DNA of 37,368 nucleotides. It comes from a virus. Under the pieces are notes generated by a model. That model worked only from the letters and a program-made list of their open reading frames with translations, was not told the origin of the DNA and made no database searches. Position 1 is the stretch's first letter, and every line of letters begins with the position of its first letter. The stretch spans positions 1 to 37,368 of the IMG/VR virus record IMGVR_UViG_3300048924_000580. One strand, given 5' to 3'. The position numbers were made by a program, and so were the translations under genes. Shown one piece after another: positions 24,439 to 32,975 of this stretch.

Positions 24439-24651
24439 TCAGTCCCATAGGTTCACCATCTGCCGCTGTGGGGCTGTGGTCTGGGCTTCGGGCATTTGAA
24501 CGGCGAGGCCTTGCGGCAGGGTGGGGCCGTGATCAGCCAGCCCGGGGTTGGCCTCAAGCACCGCCTCGGTGACGCCGGCGGTGCGGCCGTAGTGACGCCA
24601 GCAGAGAGCGTCGACGGTGTCGTTTTGCAGGGCGCGAAGGGTGACGGCCAT
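24439..24651 (-). CDS. X: Tail protein gpX (LysM-like)
   Basis: The 70-residue product (P2 67) reads like the gpX family: TLRALQNDTVDALCWRHYGR, then VLEANPGLADHGPTLPQG, a LysM-like fold. It overlaps the L stop by 1 bp as TGATG and precedes the holin gene, the P2 order. Confidence 0.93.
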   Translation of the reverse strand: MAVTLRALQNDTVDALCWRHYGRTAGVTEAVLEANPGLADHGPTLPQGLAVQMPEAQTTAPQRQMVNLWD

Positions 24652-25112
24652 CAGATCAGCTCCACGGTGGTGCGCTTGGTTCTCAGGAAATCGCGGATGG
24701 CCCAGCGTTGGTCGCGGTGGTAGTCATCGATGTTCGGGGCCAGTTCTTCGGCCTTGCGGTTGCCCGTGTTGGTGCTGTCATAGGAGCGGTAGCGTTCACA
24801 GACCTCAGCGCCAACGCCGGCCTCGATCGCTCGGCGGTACAGGTGGACCTGGGCGGATTCATCCTTGACCAGGGGGCTGGGGACGTCTTTCAGTTCGGCA
24901 TAGCCTGCAGCTTGCTGGGCTATGCGCCAGTCATCGAGCTCCCGGTTGACGCTGATGGCGGCGTTGATCACCGCTGTTTCCAGACGAGCCGGGGTGACGC
25001 TGCTGTCGATGCGCAAGGTGGCGCGCAGCTGGTCCAGGTCGATCGAGGGCCAGAATGGGTCGGTGTTGATGTGGCCGCTTGGCGTACTGCCGCCGGCTAC
25101 GAATCCGCTCAT
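24651..25112 (-). CDS. L: Head completion protein gpL
   Basis: The 153-residue product (P2 169) shows the gpL pattern FWPSIDLDQLRATLRIDSSV and the terminal WAIRDFLRTKRTTVELI. It stabilises filled heads after packaging. A 115-bp gap to M upstream shows no clear small gene. Confidence 0.93.
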   Translation of the reverse strand: MSGFVAGGSTPSGHINTDPFWPSIDLDQLRATLRIDSSVTPARLETAVINAAISVNRELDDWRIAQQAAGYAELKDVPSPLVKDESAQVHLYRRAIEAGVGAEVCERYRSYDSTNTGNRKAEELAPNIDDYHRDQRWAIRDFLRTKRTTVELI

Positions 25113-25227
25113 GGTGCTGCGCTCAATAAGTCGCCGGTGGTCGGGGCTTCACGTTCAGGGGGAGCGGTCTGGCCGATCCGCCCCGAGCCGGCGGGGTGCG
25201 TGGGGACGCTCGGTTAACTGCGTGCCT

Positions 25228-25935
25228 TTAAGGGGCGGGCGCAGTGTGTTTCTTGAGGAGGCGCTCGACGCGCTCCAGATCCTTTTTGCCGCCGCAGTTG
25301 CTGTGCAGCTCGATGGCGCGGGCCAGGTGTGTCTTGGCCTGCTCCAGGGGCTGCAGGGCAGTGTCTGCGGGGGCGTCATCGGCGACCTGAGCAGAAAGCG
25401 CCTTGCCGATGGCCAGGTGCAGCTTGGCCCGGGCCTGGTCTGGCATATCTTCCTTGGTGGTGATCTGCTCGGTGCGCAGTAGCAAATCCAGGTCAAAGCT
25501 GCCGCCGGCTTTCTGGGCCTTCAACGCGGCTTCGGCGATCTCCTCGGCGACGATGGTGCCGGTGGTGCGCTCGAAGCGATCCGGCATCAGCAGCTGGTGC
25601 TCGATCACGTAGGCGGCGATGTCCAGGGCACCCTTGAAGTCGCCGGCGTCCATGCGCCAGACCATCAGGGTGGTCAGCACCTGGTCTTGGGCGCCTTTGC
25701 CCTCGGCGAGCATGCCTTCGACGTAGGGCTCGTATTCCGGCAGCAATTGCCGCTTGAGCTCTGCCTTGCCTTCGGTGGACTGCACCTGTTTGAGCCGCAG
25801 GTAGTCCTGTTGGAGTTTGGCGAGGTGCAGCTCGTAGATGGTGGCGCCTTCCATGGTCAGGGCTGGCCCGGCGACAGCAGCCGCTGCAACGGCTGCTGTT
25901 ACGCGCTGGAAGTGACGACGGCAGGGGTTGGTCAT
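25228..25935 (-). CDS. M: Terminase small/endonuclease subunit gpM
   Basis: The 235-residue product (P2 247) has the gpM order: an N-terminal CRRHFQRV segment, a conserved DYLRLKQVQSTEGKAELKRQL-like helix near 45-65, LTTLMVWRMDAGDF at ~87-100, and a C-terminal helical repeat region. It is the endonuclease subunit that cuts cos together with P. It follows N by 11 nt. Confidence 0.94.
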   Translation of the reverse strand: MTNPCRRHFQRVTAAVAAAAVAGPALTMEGATIYELHLAKLQQDYLRLKQVQSTEGKAELKRQLLPEYEPYVEGMLAEGKGAQDQVLTTLMVWRMDAGDFKGALDIAAYVIEHQLLMPDRFERTTGTIVAEEIAEAALKAQKAGGSFDLDLLLRTEQITTKEDMPDQARAKLHLAIGKALSAQVADDAPADTALQPLEQAKTHLARAIELHSNCGGKKDLERVERLLKKHTAPAP

Positions 25936-25946
25936 GATTGCCGGCC

Positions 25947-26954
25947 TCAGCTCAGGGTGATGTTTTCGGCCATGGCAGCGCAGCCCAGGTCTTCAATCAC
26001 GTAGCTTTCATTGACCGATTCGAAGTTCTCGATGCGGTCGCGTTTGGCGTTGTCGACGACGGTGCGGCGGCGGGTGCCTTCCTGCCAGTACAGCGACAGG
26101 TTGTCGAGGCGGGTCACCAACAGGCCGTTGGCCGGGAAGTGCGGCACCCGAACGGCTGGCAGGTTGCCAATGCGCTTTTGGCTGGTGACGATGTCGGCCG
26201 CGAGCATCTCGGTCGGCGCCTGGGTTTTGTTGATGATCGGGAAGTACTTGTCGGCCAGTAGCTGGCGACCGCAGACCACCACCAGTTCGGTGTCTTCCTG
26301 GTACCAGGGCTCAATGAACTCGTTGACCATGCTGATGACCAGGGCGTCGATGTTTTCGAAATCCTTGCCCGCGCCGATCTGGATCTTGCCGCTGCCGTCG
26401 ACTACTTCGTGCAACACGCGGGCGGCGTTTTCCAGGCGCATTTTCTGCAGCCAGCCAATGTTCACGTCCTGCAACAGCGGGTTGGTGGATGGGTTGGAGG
26501 TCGCGGCGCGGCTGGTGCCGTTCCAGCCGATCATGATCCGGTTGAGGGCCTGAGCCTTGATGATGGCGTCACGAATGCGCGCCTGAAAGTCCTTGAACTT
26601 GGCCCACTGGTCGAGCTTCTGGTAGCGAATCCCAGTGTCGAAGTTGGTCTGAGTGCAGGTGTACCCGCGGTTATCCAGCCCGCTCGGGTCGCGGGGCTCA
26701 CGGTCCTTGACGGTGGTGTCGGTGGTGCTGGCAATGGTTCCGTCGATGCCGATGCCGATCTTCTCGCCCGACTGTTCGGAGACGCCGTAAACGTTGATGG
26801 CAGTGAGGAACGCGCTGGACTCCTGAATGCGGGTTTCCAGGGTCTGGGCAACGCTGGGGGCGGCCGTGAATTTGGTGGTGACGTCGCTCACGCCGTGCAG
26901 CTGCGCGAGTTGTTGCAGGTAGGCGTTGAAGAGGACGCGGGTATCGTTACGCAT
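25947..26954 (-). CDS. N: Major capsid protein gpN
   Basis: The 335-residue product (P2 357) begins RNDTRVLFNAYLQQLAQLHGV, the gpN N-terminus, and contains KLDQWAKFKDFQARIRDAI and IGWNGTSRAATSNP near the middle. It is cleaved by the O protease in relatives. GGAGAACACC precedes ATG 26954. Confidence 0.95.
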   Translation of the reverse strand: MRNDTRVLFNAYLQQLAQLHGVSDVTTKFTAAPSVAQTLETRIQESSAFLTAINVYGVSEQSGEKIGIGIDGTIASTTDTTVKDREPRDPSGLDNRGYTCTQTNFDTGIRYQKLDQWAKFKDFQARIRDAIIKAQALNRIMIGWNGTSRAATSNPSTNPLLQDVNIGWLQKMRLENAARVLHEVVDGSGKIQIGAGKDFENIDALVISMVNEFIEPWYQEDTELVVVCGRQLLADKYFPIINKTQAPTEMLAADIVTSQKRIGNLPAVRVPHFPANGLLVTRLDNLSLYWQEGTRRRTVVDNAKRDRIENFESVNESYVIEDLGCAAMAENITLS

Positions 26955-26998
26955 GGTGTTCTCCGATGTTCCTTGGCTTGGTGTTGTCCGTGTTGGGA

Positions 26999-27877
26999 TC
27001 AGCAGTCGGTGACGAGAGCCCCGTCACCACCCGTAGCCGCGGGGCGAGCGGTGAACTGCGGTTGCTGGCTGGTGCCGGCCGGCGTCTTTTCGAGTTTTTC
27101 CACCAGCGCCGAAAAGTCGGCAGCCAGTTTCTCGTGCTTGATCAGCAGGCTTTCGCGGGCAGCTTTCTCGGCGGCGAAGGCCTGGCCCTGGCCGGCGACG
27201 TGCTCAGCCATGGCCTCGACGGCCTCGCCAAGCTCGGTGAATAGAGCGGCGTCCTTGCCTTCCTTGTCCTTGCTCTTACCGAGCAGGTCGAGCACGCGGC
27301 TGAACAGGCCAGCGACCTTGCCGCTTTCGTCCTCGACTTCCTCGAATTCGAGGGCCACCTCGATGGCCTCGGAAAACAGGTTGCTGGCGTCGCGCTTGCG
27401 GGCTGCCAGCGGGTTTTTGTCCGGGTTCTGGGCGCTGAACGTCAGCATTTCGGTACCCAGGCTGGCCGGGGTATCGGTCACCGCGATGCCGTCCAGATAG
27501 GCGCGGCCGGTGTCGGCGAACTTCGGGCGGATCTCGATGCTGGTGTAGAGCTTCTGCCGGGCCTTGTTCATGTTCACCAGGTCGGCGGTGGGTTCGATCT
27601 GGGCGAACAGGGCGAGCTTCTTGGCGCCGGCAATCTCGACCTCTTCGGTCTTCAACGCGACCACGTCGCCATAGGCACGGAACGGGCTGTCCGGCAGCAT
27701 GCTGCGCATGTGCTCGATCCAGACCCGTGCGCCGTAGGTGTTCAGGCTGTAGGTCTCGGCAGCGTCGACCAGCCATTGCCGTTCGATCTGGCGGCCATCG
27801 GTGGTGGCGCCTTCAACGGCGACGCGGAAGAACTTGGAACGGTGTTTTTTGGCTGGGGTGTCGGTTTTGCCGGCCAT
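26999..27877 (-). CDS. O: Capsid scaffold-protease gpO
   Basis: The 292-residue product (P2 284) combines an N-terminal serine protease with a C-terminal coiled-coil scaffold. Asp27 (TTDGR), His56 (WIEHMR) and Ser113 (YTSIEI) correspond in spacing to the P2 triad Asp19/His48/Ser107. ATG 27877 with GAGGA upstream is preferred; the frame is open further upstream but is not conserved-looking. Confidence 0.94.
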   Translation of the reverse strand: MAGKTDTPAKKHRSKFFRVAVEGATTDGRQIERQWLVDAAETYSLNTYGARVWIEHMRSMLPDSPFRAYGDVVALKTEEVEIAGAKKLALFAQIEPTADLVNMNKARQKLYTSIEIRPKFADTGRAYLDGIAVTDTPASLGTEMLTFSAQNPDKNPLAARKRDASNLFSEAIEVALEFEEVEDESGKVAGLFSRVLDLLGKSKDKEGKDAALFTELGEAVEAMAEHVAGQGQAFAAEKAARESLLIKHEKLAADFSALVEKLEKTPAGTSQQPQFTARPAATGGDGALVTDC

Positions 27878-27961
27878 GCGTGAATCCTCAGTGCGGTGGC
27901 TGTGTGCCTTGGCGATGAGGGCATGTTGTTGAGCACGGGCGAGACGGGCAACGAGGCGCTG

Positions 27962-27982
27962 TTGTAGATCCACGACTTACAA
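27962..27982. promoter_or_regulatory. Putative Ogr-binding dyad in the O-P divergent region
   Basis: TTGTA-N11-TACAA is a perfect 5-bp dyad between the divergent O and P genes, 95 bp from the O start and 57 bp from the P start. P2 has two divergent late promoters at this point. The rest of 27878-28028 holds no gene. Confidence 0.65.
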
Positions 27983-28028
27983 GGGGCGGCGCGGGAAGTG
28001 TTCGCGCGCGGGCGGCAGCATCTGCGCC

Positions 28029-29786
28029 ATGAATGCCATCGTCGATTTGCCCACCGATCACCGCCGACACGCCAAACACCTGTATTGGCAGGGCTATCGC
28101 GTGTGCGAGATCGCCGAGCTGATCGGGGAGAAGGAAAAGACCCTGCACAGCTGGAAGGCCCGGGACGAATGGGACCGGGCCACGCCGCTGGAGCGCATCG
28201 AAGCGGCCACCGAAGCGCGCCTGGTGCAGTTGATCCTCAAGGACCCCAAGTCAGGGGCGGACTACAAGGAAATCGACCTGCTGCACCGCCAGCTGGAGCG
28301 CCAGGCGCGAATCCGGCGCTTTACCGAGGGCGGTACCGAAACCGAGCTGAACCCGAACCTGGCCAAGCGTAACGAGGGGCCGAAGAAGGCACCGAAGCGC
28401 AACGAGTTCGATGAAGAACACATCGAAAAGCTGACCGAGGCGTTCATCGATGGCTGCTTCGGCTATCAGCTGGACTGGTACAAGGCGGGCAACCAGCGTA
28501 CCCGAGCGATCCTCAAGTCCCGGCAGATCGGCGCGACGTTCTACTTTGCCCGCGAGGCGTTGATCGATGCGTTGACCACCGGACGCAATCAGATCTTCCT
28601 GTCGGCCTCGAAAAATCAGGCGCACATCTTCAAGGCCTACATCCAGGCCTTCGCCCGTGAGACGGTCGGTGTCGAGCTGACAGGTGATCCGATCATCTTG
28701 GGCAACGGCGCCGAGCTGCATTTCCTGGGGACCAACGCCCGGACCGCCCAGGGTTATCACGGCAACTTCTACTTCGACGAATTCTTCTGGACCTTCAAGT
28801 TCAAGGAGCTCAACAAGGTCGCCAGCGGCATGGCGATGCAGAAGCAGTACCGCCGGACCTACTTCTCGACGCCGTCGAGCATGGCGCACGAGGCCTACAC
28901 GTTCTGGACTGGGGAGCGCTTCAACAAGGGCAAGCCGGCGGCTCAGCGGATCAAGCTCGACGTGTCCCACAATGCCCTGCAGCAGGGGCGGCTCTGCGAG
29001 GACCGGATCTGGCGCCAGATCGTCACCATCCTGGACGCGGAAGGGCGGGGCTGTGATCTGTTCGACCTGGACGAGCTGCGGCTTGAGTACGACGCCGAGG
29101 CCTTCCAGAACCTGCTGATGTGCCAGTTCATCGACGACGGGGCCAGCATCTTTCCTCTGGCGATGTTGCAGCCCTGCATGGTGGACAGTTGGGACCTATG
29201 GGCGGAGGACTACAAGCCCTTCGCCGCGCGGCCGTTCGGCGATCGCCAGGTCTGGGTGGGCTATGACCCGGCGGAAAACGGCGATAGCGCGGGCATGGTG
29301 GTGATCGCACCCCCCATGGTGCCCGGCGGCAAGTTCCGAATCCTGGAGCGGCACCAGTTCCGAGGTATGGACTTCGCGGCCCAGGCCGAGGCCATCCGCC
29401 AGGTCACTCAGCGCTACTGGGTGACCTACATTGGGATCGACATAACCGGCATGGGCTCAGGCGTGGCGCAGCTGGTGAAGTCGTTCTTCCCGAACATCAC
29501 CACCTTCAGCTACTCGCCCGAAGTCAAAACCCGCTTGGTGCTGAAGGCCTACGACGTGATCAAGAACGGCCGGCTGGAGTTCGATGCCGGCTGGACGGAT
29601 ATGGCCCAGTCGCTGATGGCTATTCGAAAGACCGTCACCGCCTCCGGGCGCCAGTTCACCTACACGGCCGGTCGCACCGACGAAACCGGCCATGCCGACT
29701 TGGCGTGGGCGACCTTCCACGCCCTGCACAACGAACCCCTCGAAGGGCAGACCACGGCGAACACCGGATTTATGGAGTCCTACTGA
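28029..29786 (+). CDS. P: Terminase large ATPase subunit gpP
   Basis: The 585-residue product (P2 590) has an N-terminal DNA-binding helix region (CEIAELIGEKEKTLHSWK), a Walker A-like KSRQIGAT at 163-170, a Walker B YFDE at ~248-251 and a nuclease-like segment GYDPAENGDSAG starting ~411 with Asp413. It powers DNA packaging through the Q portal. Its stop overlaps the Q start (TGATG). Confidence 0.96.
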   Translation: MNAIVDLPTDHRRHAKHLYWQGYRVCEIAELIGEKEKTLHSWKARDEWDRATPLERIEAATEARLVQLILKDPKSGADYKEIDLLHRQLERQARIRRFTEGGTETELNPNLAKRNEGPKKAPKRNEFDEEHIEKLTEAFIDGCFGYQLDWYKAGNQRTRAILKSRQIGATFYFAREALIDALTTGRNQIFLSASKNQAHIFKAYIQAFARETVGVELTGDPIILGNGAELHFLGTNARTAQGYHGNFYFDEFFWTFKFKELNKVASGMAMQKQYRRTYFSTPSSMAHEAYTFWTGERFNKGKPAAQRIKLDVSHNALQQGRLCEDRIWRQIVTILDAEGRGCDLFDLDELRLEYDAEAFQNLLMCQFIDDGASIFPLAMLQPCMVDSWDLWAEDYKPFAARPFGDRQVWVGYDPAENGDSAGMVVIAPPMVPGGKFRILERHQFRGMDFAAQAEAIRQVTQRYWVTYIGIDITGMGSGVAQLVKSFFPNITTFSYSPEVKTRLVLKAYDVIKNGRLEFDAGWTDMAQSLMAIRKTVTASGRQFTYTAGRTDETGHADLAWATFHALHNEPLEGQTTANTGFMESY

Positions 29787-30838
29787 TGAGCAGACGTAAC
29801 CGCGGAAAACAGTTGGCACCCGCCAATGCCCCGAAAGAAGGGGAGCTGCTGCAGGCCGAGGCCGGCCCAGTGGAGGCCTTCACCTTCGGGGACCCGACGC
29901 CGGTCCTGGATGGCCGCGAGATCCTCGACTACCTGCAGTGCTGGCTCAACGGCCGCTGGTACGAAACGCCGATGTCTATGGATGGCCTGGCCAAGACCAC
30001 TCGGGCCAGCGTGTATCTGCAGTCTGGGCTGAACTTCAAGCGCAACATGCTGGCCCGCACCTTCATCCCCCACAAGCTGCTCAGCCGCCAGGCCTTCGAA
30101 CAGTTCGCCTTGGACTGGCTCTGGTGCGGCAACTGCTACCTGGAGAAGCGCAACAACATGCTGCGCAACACCCTGGGCCTGGTCCCTCCGCTGGCCAAGT
30201 ACATGCGCCGCGGTGCCGATCTGGTGACCTACTACCAGGTGCGGGGCTGGAAGGACGAGTATGAGTTCGCCCCGGGCTCCATCTGTCACCTGCGCGAGGC
30301 TGATATCAACCAAGAGATCTATGGGCTGCCGGAATGGCTGGCGGCGCTGCAAAGCGCGCTGCTGAACGAGAGCGCCACGCTGTTTCGCCGCAAGTATTAC
30401 AACAACGGCAGTCACGCCGGCTTCATCCTCTATATGACCGACGCGGCGCAGAAGGAAGAGGACATCGATTCGCTGCGTGCCGCGCTGAAGAACTCGAAAG
30501 GCCCGGGCAACTTCCGCAACCTGTTCGTCTACGCACCCGCCGGGAAAAAGGACGGCATCCAGCTGATCCCGGTCAGTGAGGTGGCGGCAAAGGATGAGTT
30601 CAGCTCAATCAAGAATATCAGCCGCGATGACTTGCTCGCGGCCTTGCGCATTCCGCCCCAGTTGATGGGCATCGTGCCGCAGAACGCGGGTGGTTTCGGG
30701 TCGTTGCGAGAGGCTGCTGAGGTGTGGGCAGTGAACGAGCTGGAGCCGCTGCAGGCGCGGCTGGCCCAGGTCAACGAGTGGCTTGGAGAGGAGGTTGTTA
30801 AGTTCAAACCGTTTGAGCTGGGTGCGAGGGAAAAATAG
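29786..30838 (+). CDS. Q: Portal protein gpQ
   Basis: The 350-residue product (P2 344) contains MDGLAKTTRASVYLQSGL, DWLWCGNCYLEKR and the C-terminal ALRIPPQLMGIVPQNAGGFG, all typical of P2-type portals. It forms the DNA entry ring. It is transcribed toward cos, as in P2; here 3.5 kb including a cargo operon separate it from the predicted cos site. Confidence 0.95.
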   Translation: MSRRNRGKQLAPANAPKEGELLQAEAGPVEAFTFGDPTPVLDGREILDYLQCWLNGRWYETPMSMDGLAKTTRASVYLQSGLNFKRNMLARTFIPHKLLSRQAFEQFALDWLWCGNCYLEKRNNMLRNTLGLVPPLAKYMRRGADLVTYYQVRGWKDEYEFAPGSICHLREADINQEIYGLPEWLAALQSALLNESATLFRRKYYNNGSHAGFILYMTDAAQKEEDIDSLRAALKNSKGPGNFRNLFVYAPAGKKDGIQLIPVSEVAAKDEFSSIKNISRDDLLAALRIPPQLMGIVPQNAGGFGSLREAAEVWAVNELEPLQARLAQVNEWLGEEVVKFKPFELGAREK

Positions 30839-30870
30839 GTTCAGGGCTATAGATACATTGACGATAAAAA

Positions 30871-30896
30871 CCCCAGCACGTGTCGGTATTTTTGCT
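30871..30896 (+). terminator. Possible terminator after Q
   Basis: CCAGC-ACGT-GTCGG can fold with one mismatch and one wobble, and it is followed by TATTTTT. It begins about 35 nt after the Q stop. The stem is weak. Confidence 0.45.
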
Positions 30897-31064
30897 TGGT
30901 ACTACTTGAGGATTTTTAAGTATGTTAGTTTTTTTGGGGTTAAGAAATAATCAGCTTTGTGGGGGGGCGTGGTGGATTAATCTCATCGGAAGTTGTTGGT
31001 GGCGGTGAAAACGATCAAAGTAAAGTAAGCGGATTGGAATGGCGAACTTGAGAGAAGTATTCGA

Positions 31065-31100
31065 TGCATTAATAATGCAAGGTGGCCCGTAAAGCCACCT
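31065..31100. terminator. Palindrome plus hairpin at the Q-side cargo boundary
   Basis: TGCATTA-A-TAATGCA (31065-31079) is a perfect palindrome, directly followed by the hairpin AGGTGGC-N7-GCCACCT (31080-31100) and then GCGCGATTTT. It lies 30 nt past the DGQHR gene stop and would terminate the leftward cargo operon or rightward reading from Q. The remaining 30839-31129 holds no gene I can support. Confidence 0.6.
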
Positions 31101-31129
31101 GCGCGATTTTACAAGTCGATTTTTCCTAT

Positions 31130-32356
31130 CTACTCCTCAAGCATGTCTTCCAGTGTTATTTTTCCTCTAAGCATTTTCAGGAACATAGATTGGCCACCAC
31201 TGCCAGGAGCAAAGTTTCTAATTGTGAAGTCTTCATCTTTCAATTCGATATGGGAAAAAAATTGATCGAACTCTTGGACTGTAGGAACATAACCCTCACC
31301 TGTAGGGTCGAGCTCAGGGTAAATATCTTCTCTTAAATAAATCATGAACGCTTTGAACGCATTCGAGCGGGGAAGTAAGTTTCCGGTTTTGTCTTTGTCG
31401 TTCCAGGACGTCGGCCACTTACTTTCAATAGCTTTGAAATAGTTGTAGAGGATTTCAGTTATGTCTATCTCTTTGCTTCGAATAAAAAGATTCCTGAATG
31501 GGCACTTTTTTAACTCCAGGCGATCAGCAATTCTGAGTTTTCCCTTGGCAAGTAGTTCATTTCGGTCTTGGATTGGATTGGTGGATATAAACTTTACAAG
31601 TGACTCGACAAAAGACGCTTGAGTCAAAGGTTCTTTTTTTCTTCCAGGTGTCGCGGTGCCAAGTCGCTTGATTCGTTTATATAACGGGCTTGACGGTTCC
31701 TGGTCTAGTGCAACTGCGACATTGTGGCAGGTTTTATATGGGCTGTCAGTGTTCGCTAATTCGGTAAGGTCATACACTAAACTGCGGTTTACTTTGGTCT
31801 GCGCAAGGTTGACCGTGGCGAATATATTTGCCTGTTCTGATACATCAGCTCCAATGAAAATGGAAACATTTATATCAAAATTTTTATCATCGTAATCAAA
31901 GCAAAAATTTTTGTTATCGTCCATGAACGCAGCGATTCGATGTTGACCATCGATGACCTTAGCGATTTTTTCAAATGGAATAGGCTGCTCTTGAATTGAG
32001 ACGCCCCCATCAGAGTCACTCATCTGTTCCGGTACAAATGCCTTTAATATCAGAGTGCCGACAGCGCCTTCTTCTTGATCATACTCTGCGCATCGTTCAT
32101 CTACCGAAAGTATGACTGCAGTAGGGAAGGTAGCATCTTGGCCTTCAATATACTGTTTGATGTCTTTGATGCGTTTGGCGCTTACCGGGCGTTGTATACC
32201 AAGATATTTTTCGAGGTCTCGCTGGTCTTCTGCAAGTCGCCTAACATCGGAGTATGAAATTTCAACTAGGTCTTGGGCTTTAATCGATGCAACATAAAAA
32301 TCCCCAATTGGTTGGCGGACTTTCAAAACCTTCAGTTTTAATTCCTTAGCGGCCAT
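31130..32356 (-). CDS. DGQHR-domain protein (DndB-like family)
   Basis: The 408-residue protein has the DGQHR motif at residues ~136-140 (KVIDGQHRIAAF), preceded by QRPVSAKRIKDIKQYI and followed by ANIFATVNLAQTKVNRSL, the usual DGQHR-family order. DndB, the regulator of phosphorothioation operons, belongs to the wider family, but no Dnd partners are seen here. GAGGAG lies 6 nt before ATG 32356; an ATG at 32362 directly abuts it and is less likely. It overlaps the membrane-protein gene by 11 bp and is last in a three-gene leftward operon with a Dam-like methylase. The region is AT-rich. Function unknown. Confidence 0.82.
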   Translation of the reverse strand: MAAKELKLKVLKVRQPIGDFYVASIKAQDLVEISYSDVRRLAEDQRDLEKYLGIQRPVSAKRIKDIKQYIEGQDATFPTAVILSVDERCAEYDQEEGAVGTLILKAFVPEQMSDSDGGVSIQEQPIPFEKIAKVIDGQHRIAAFMDDNKNFCFDYDDKNFDINVSIFIGADVSEQANIFATVNLAQTKVNRSLVYDLTELANTDSPYKTCHNVAVALDQEPSSPLYKRIKRLGTATPGRKKEPLTQASFVESLVKFISTNPIQDRNELLAKGKLRIADRLELKKCPFRNLFIRSKEIDITEILYNYFKAIESKWPTSWNDKDKTGNLLPRSNAFKAFMIYLREDIYPELDPTGEGYVPTVQEFDQFFSHIELKDEDFTIRNFAPGSGGQSMFLKMLRGKITLEDMLEE

Positions 32357-32975
32357 TGTCATCTCCTCGATTACGCAGGCGTTCAGCGAAATCCTGTTTT
32401 AGAGTGTTTTCAGACTTTCTAGTTTCTTCAACAAAGTTTCCGATGAAGATTCCGTCGAGCAATGAAAGATAAAAGCAAAAAAGTGCGAATGCATAAATTA
32501 CAGGGGAGTATGTTACGAGAAATAGGTTAAGGAAGGTTTCTTTAAAGGCGCCAGGGTTGGTTTTCAAAGAGCTAAAGGCTGAGGCCGTTAAAAACATTAC
32601 TACTAGAGATATGACGGCAATAAGACCATAACCTCTGAAAACTGTTTTTAAGCTATGATGTAGCTTTCCATTTATAGTGTCGCTGTTGGAATTTTCATAT
32701 TTTTCAAAAATTATATATAGGATTGGGGTTAGAAATGATGCGGTGTATACAAATTGTTCCGATACAGAGATCGCGTCACTGAGCTTAAATCCGAGCTTTT
32801 GTATTACTCCTAAATCTCCATCTGGGATCGGAGATAATACAGCGGCTACAATTATCGGTAGGCTAGAGATAAGCCAAAGTACGAAAAATTTTTTTGCACC
32901 CGCCTTGTGAGTGTCTGCAGGGAAATATGTTAGGCACTGAATGATCGGGATTTTATTAAAGAATTTTAATAGCAT
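32346..32975 (-). CDS. Multi-pass membrane protein of the cargo operon
   Basis: The 209-residue protein has about four membrane helices (~30-50, 74-91, 116-135, 148-172) and a charged cytoplasmic-looking tail (~182-209). GGTGA lies 5 nt before ATG 32975. It overlaps both neighbours, 10 bp with the methylase and 11 bp with the DGQHR gene, so it is co-translated with them. No family is recognised. A membrane effector paired with a DNA-modifying enzyme is a common exclusion-system layout, but that role is inference. Confidence 0.75.
   Translation of the reverse strand: MLLKFFNKIPIIQCLTYFPADTHKAGAKKFFVLWLISSLPIIVAAVLSPIPDGDLGVIQKLGFKLSDAISVSEQFVYTASFLTPILYIIFEKYENSNSDTINGKLHHSLKTVFRGYGLIAVISLVVMFLTASAFSSLKTNPGAFKETFLNLFLVTYSPVIYAFALFCFYLSLLDGIFIGNFVEETRKSENTLKQDFAERLRNRGDDNGR

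Noticed and set aside
23021-24499. 492-codon + strand frame over the lysis genes
   Set aside because: Antisense to endolysin and holin, whose domains are clear.
28251-28970. 239-codon - strand frame inside P
   Set aside because: Antisense shadow; P has terminase motifs.
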